A stretch of 64,000 bases of DNA from Myxococcales bacterium (GTDB lineage Bacteria; Myxococcota_A; UBA9042; JABWCM01). Below are positions 63,901-64,000 of the stretch, piece by piece. Made by a program: the position numbers and the translations under genes. The stretch is from the NCBI GenBank assembly GCA_013360285.1, contig JABWCM010000011.1:24877-88876 (forward strand), given 5' to 3'. Each line of letters opens with the position of its first letter. Positions within the stretch are counted from its first letter, which is position 1. The notes beneath the pieces are model-generated. The model saw only the letters and a list, made by a program, of their open reading frames with translations, was not told where the DNA came from and ran no database searches.

Positions 63901-64000
63901 TCCGCAGTCTTTGGGGCAGGTTTGGCAGTTTTCGTTGGCTTCACATTTGCCATTGCCGCAAGCACCGGGACAGGTTCCGCAGTCTTTGGGGCAGGTTTGG
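60937..64000 (-). CDS. Very Cys-rich modular secreted-type repeat protein; N-terminus lies beyond the window
   Basis: Listed ORF 60937..63567 stays open to the right edge (CGNGKCEANENCQTCPKDCGTCPG...). Alternating ~25-aa CGxGxCxxxExCxxCPxDCGxC units and longer GCGGCxCExCVCxxDPFCCxxxWDxxCVxEC units. Confidence 0.85.
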   Translation of the reverse strand, partial: QTCPKDCGTCPGACGNGKCEANENCQTCPKDCGTCPGACGDGICIPGEDCKNCTIDCGPCGTNNGCQPTNAPGCGGCACEACVCKLDAYCCDVQWDSLCSAECANDCNGCPIVPGGCGDQKCGPNETCESCPKDCGTCPSKCGDMVCSANENCQTCPLDCGPCQGKCGDMVCSANENCQTCPLDCGPCQGKCGDMVCSTNENCQTCPLDCGPCQGKCGDMVCSDNESCQTCPLDCGPCQGKCGDGQCAPGEDCKVCPTDCGPCGTTDGCKTGAGPGCGGCACEKCVCAMDPFCCQTLWDALCVSECTNQCQGCPILPGSCGDGQCGPNETCLSCPKDCGSCPPKCGDGQCVPGEDCKGCPLDCGPCVTGDGCQPANGPGCNGCVCEQCVCAMDAFCCQTMWDNLCASECANQCNGCSIVPGGCGDGQCGPNETCQSCPKDCGTCPTLCGNGICGPNETCQSCPKDCGTCPTPCGNGICGPNETCQSCPKDCGTCPTPCGNGICGPNETCQSCPKDCGTCPTLCGNGICEPNETCQSCPKDCGPCNGPTGCLPLDQAGCSGCPCEQCVCQADPFCCDVQWDGACVDVCAWKCNGCDPDIKPCGDGVCAPGESCENCIKDCGECSPQGAGCTVSDIAGCGGCACEQCVCDTDPFCCEVQWDELCVEECASLCNGCDATFPVCGDGNCSFDESCDICPKDCGECPSGGSGCFPTEKPGCGGCPCEGCVCEMDPFCCDSAWDDICVNECEQPCGGCDDPSNPCGDGLCMPTESCQSCPADCGPCKPSCGNGLCEPEENCTSCAIDCGKCPPGNGGCVATNTPGCGGCPCEECVCKMDSFCCNTAWDGICVNECKSPCGGCGGTPTDICGNKSCGFGESCTNCPQDCGQCPPVCGDNKCNVGESCQNCPKDCGTCPSVCGDKQCNSNESCQTCPSDCGTCPNPTGLSCVDIYNCYMDCETTTCANQCVAKGSAISQKLFNIAYECVVDSGCFQYDTDAEIQNCAIQFCFQQIVQCVTQSQGGIAP
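62378..62735. repeat. 75-bp tandem DNA repeats within the Cys-rich gene, about 5 copies
   Basis: CAGTCTTTTGGACAGCTTTGACACGTTTCGTTGGGT recurs every 75 bp from 62378; encodes CGNGICGPNETCQSCPKDCGTCPTP. Confidence 0.9.
63255..63575. repeat. Second 75-bp tandem DNA repeat array within the Cys-rich gene, 4 copies
   Basis: GTCCACAATCGAGTGGGCAGGTCTGACAA recurs every 75 bp (63291, 63366, 63441, 63516); encodes CGDMVCSANENCQTCPLDCGPCQGK. Confidence 0.9.

Overview
64 kb of a chromosome that looks like Myxococcota or a related deltaproteobacterial lineage. This rests on a MYXO-CTERM-like C-terminus, many Cys-rich and lipobox surface proteins, and aceBA with a RamB-like regulator. Most of the window is housekeeping: a glyoxylate shunt (aceA, aceB plus a divergent XRE/IrrE-type regulator), dnaG-rpoD, thiD, eno, comEC, glnB-glnA, mutM, a phoH-like gene, nadA and a class I aldolase. 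These are interspersed with secreted, lipoprotein and Cys-rich repeat proteins. The strongest unexplained signal is a ~1.08 kb gene-free interval (about 33652-34735, + strand) between glnA and a convergent DUF483-like gene. It is densely packed with perfect short stems, several capped by GNRA tetraloops, and has a perfect 10-bp long-range helix that encloses further hairpins. A near-consensus sigma-54 (-24/-12) promoter lies just upstream of the first hairpin. I interpret it as a candidate giant structured noncoding RNA under RpoN control next to the nitrogen-assimilation genes. A second unexplained signal is a dispersed family of ~162-168 bp imperfect-palindrome intergenic elements. It has six copies, a constant centre CTGCGCCATATTCCCGATATnACTC and matched terminal inverted repeats. 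All calls were made by eye from the sequence and the supplied ORF track. No folding, covariance or database search was run.
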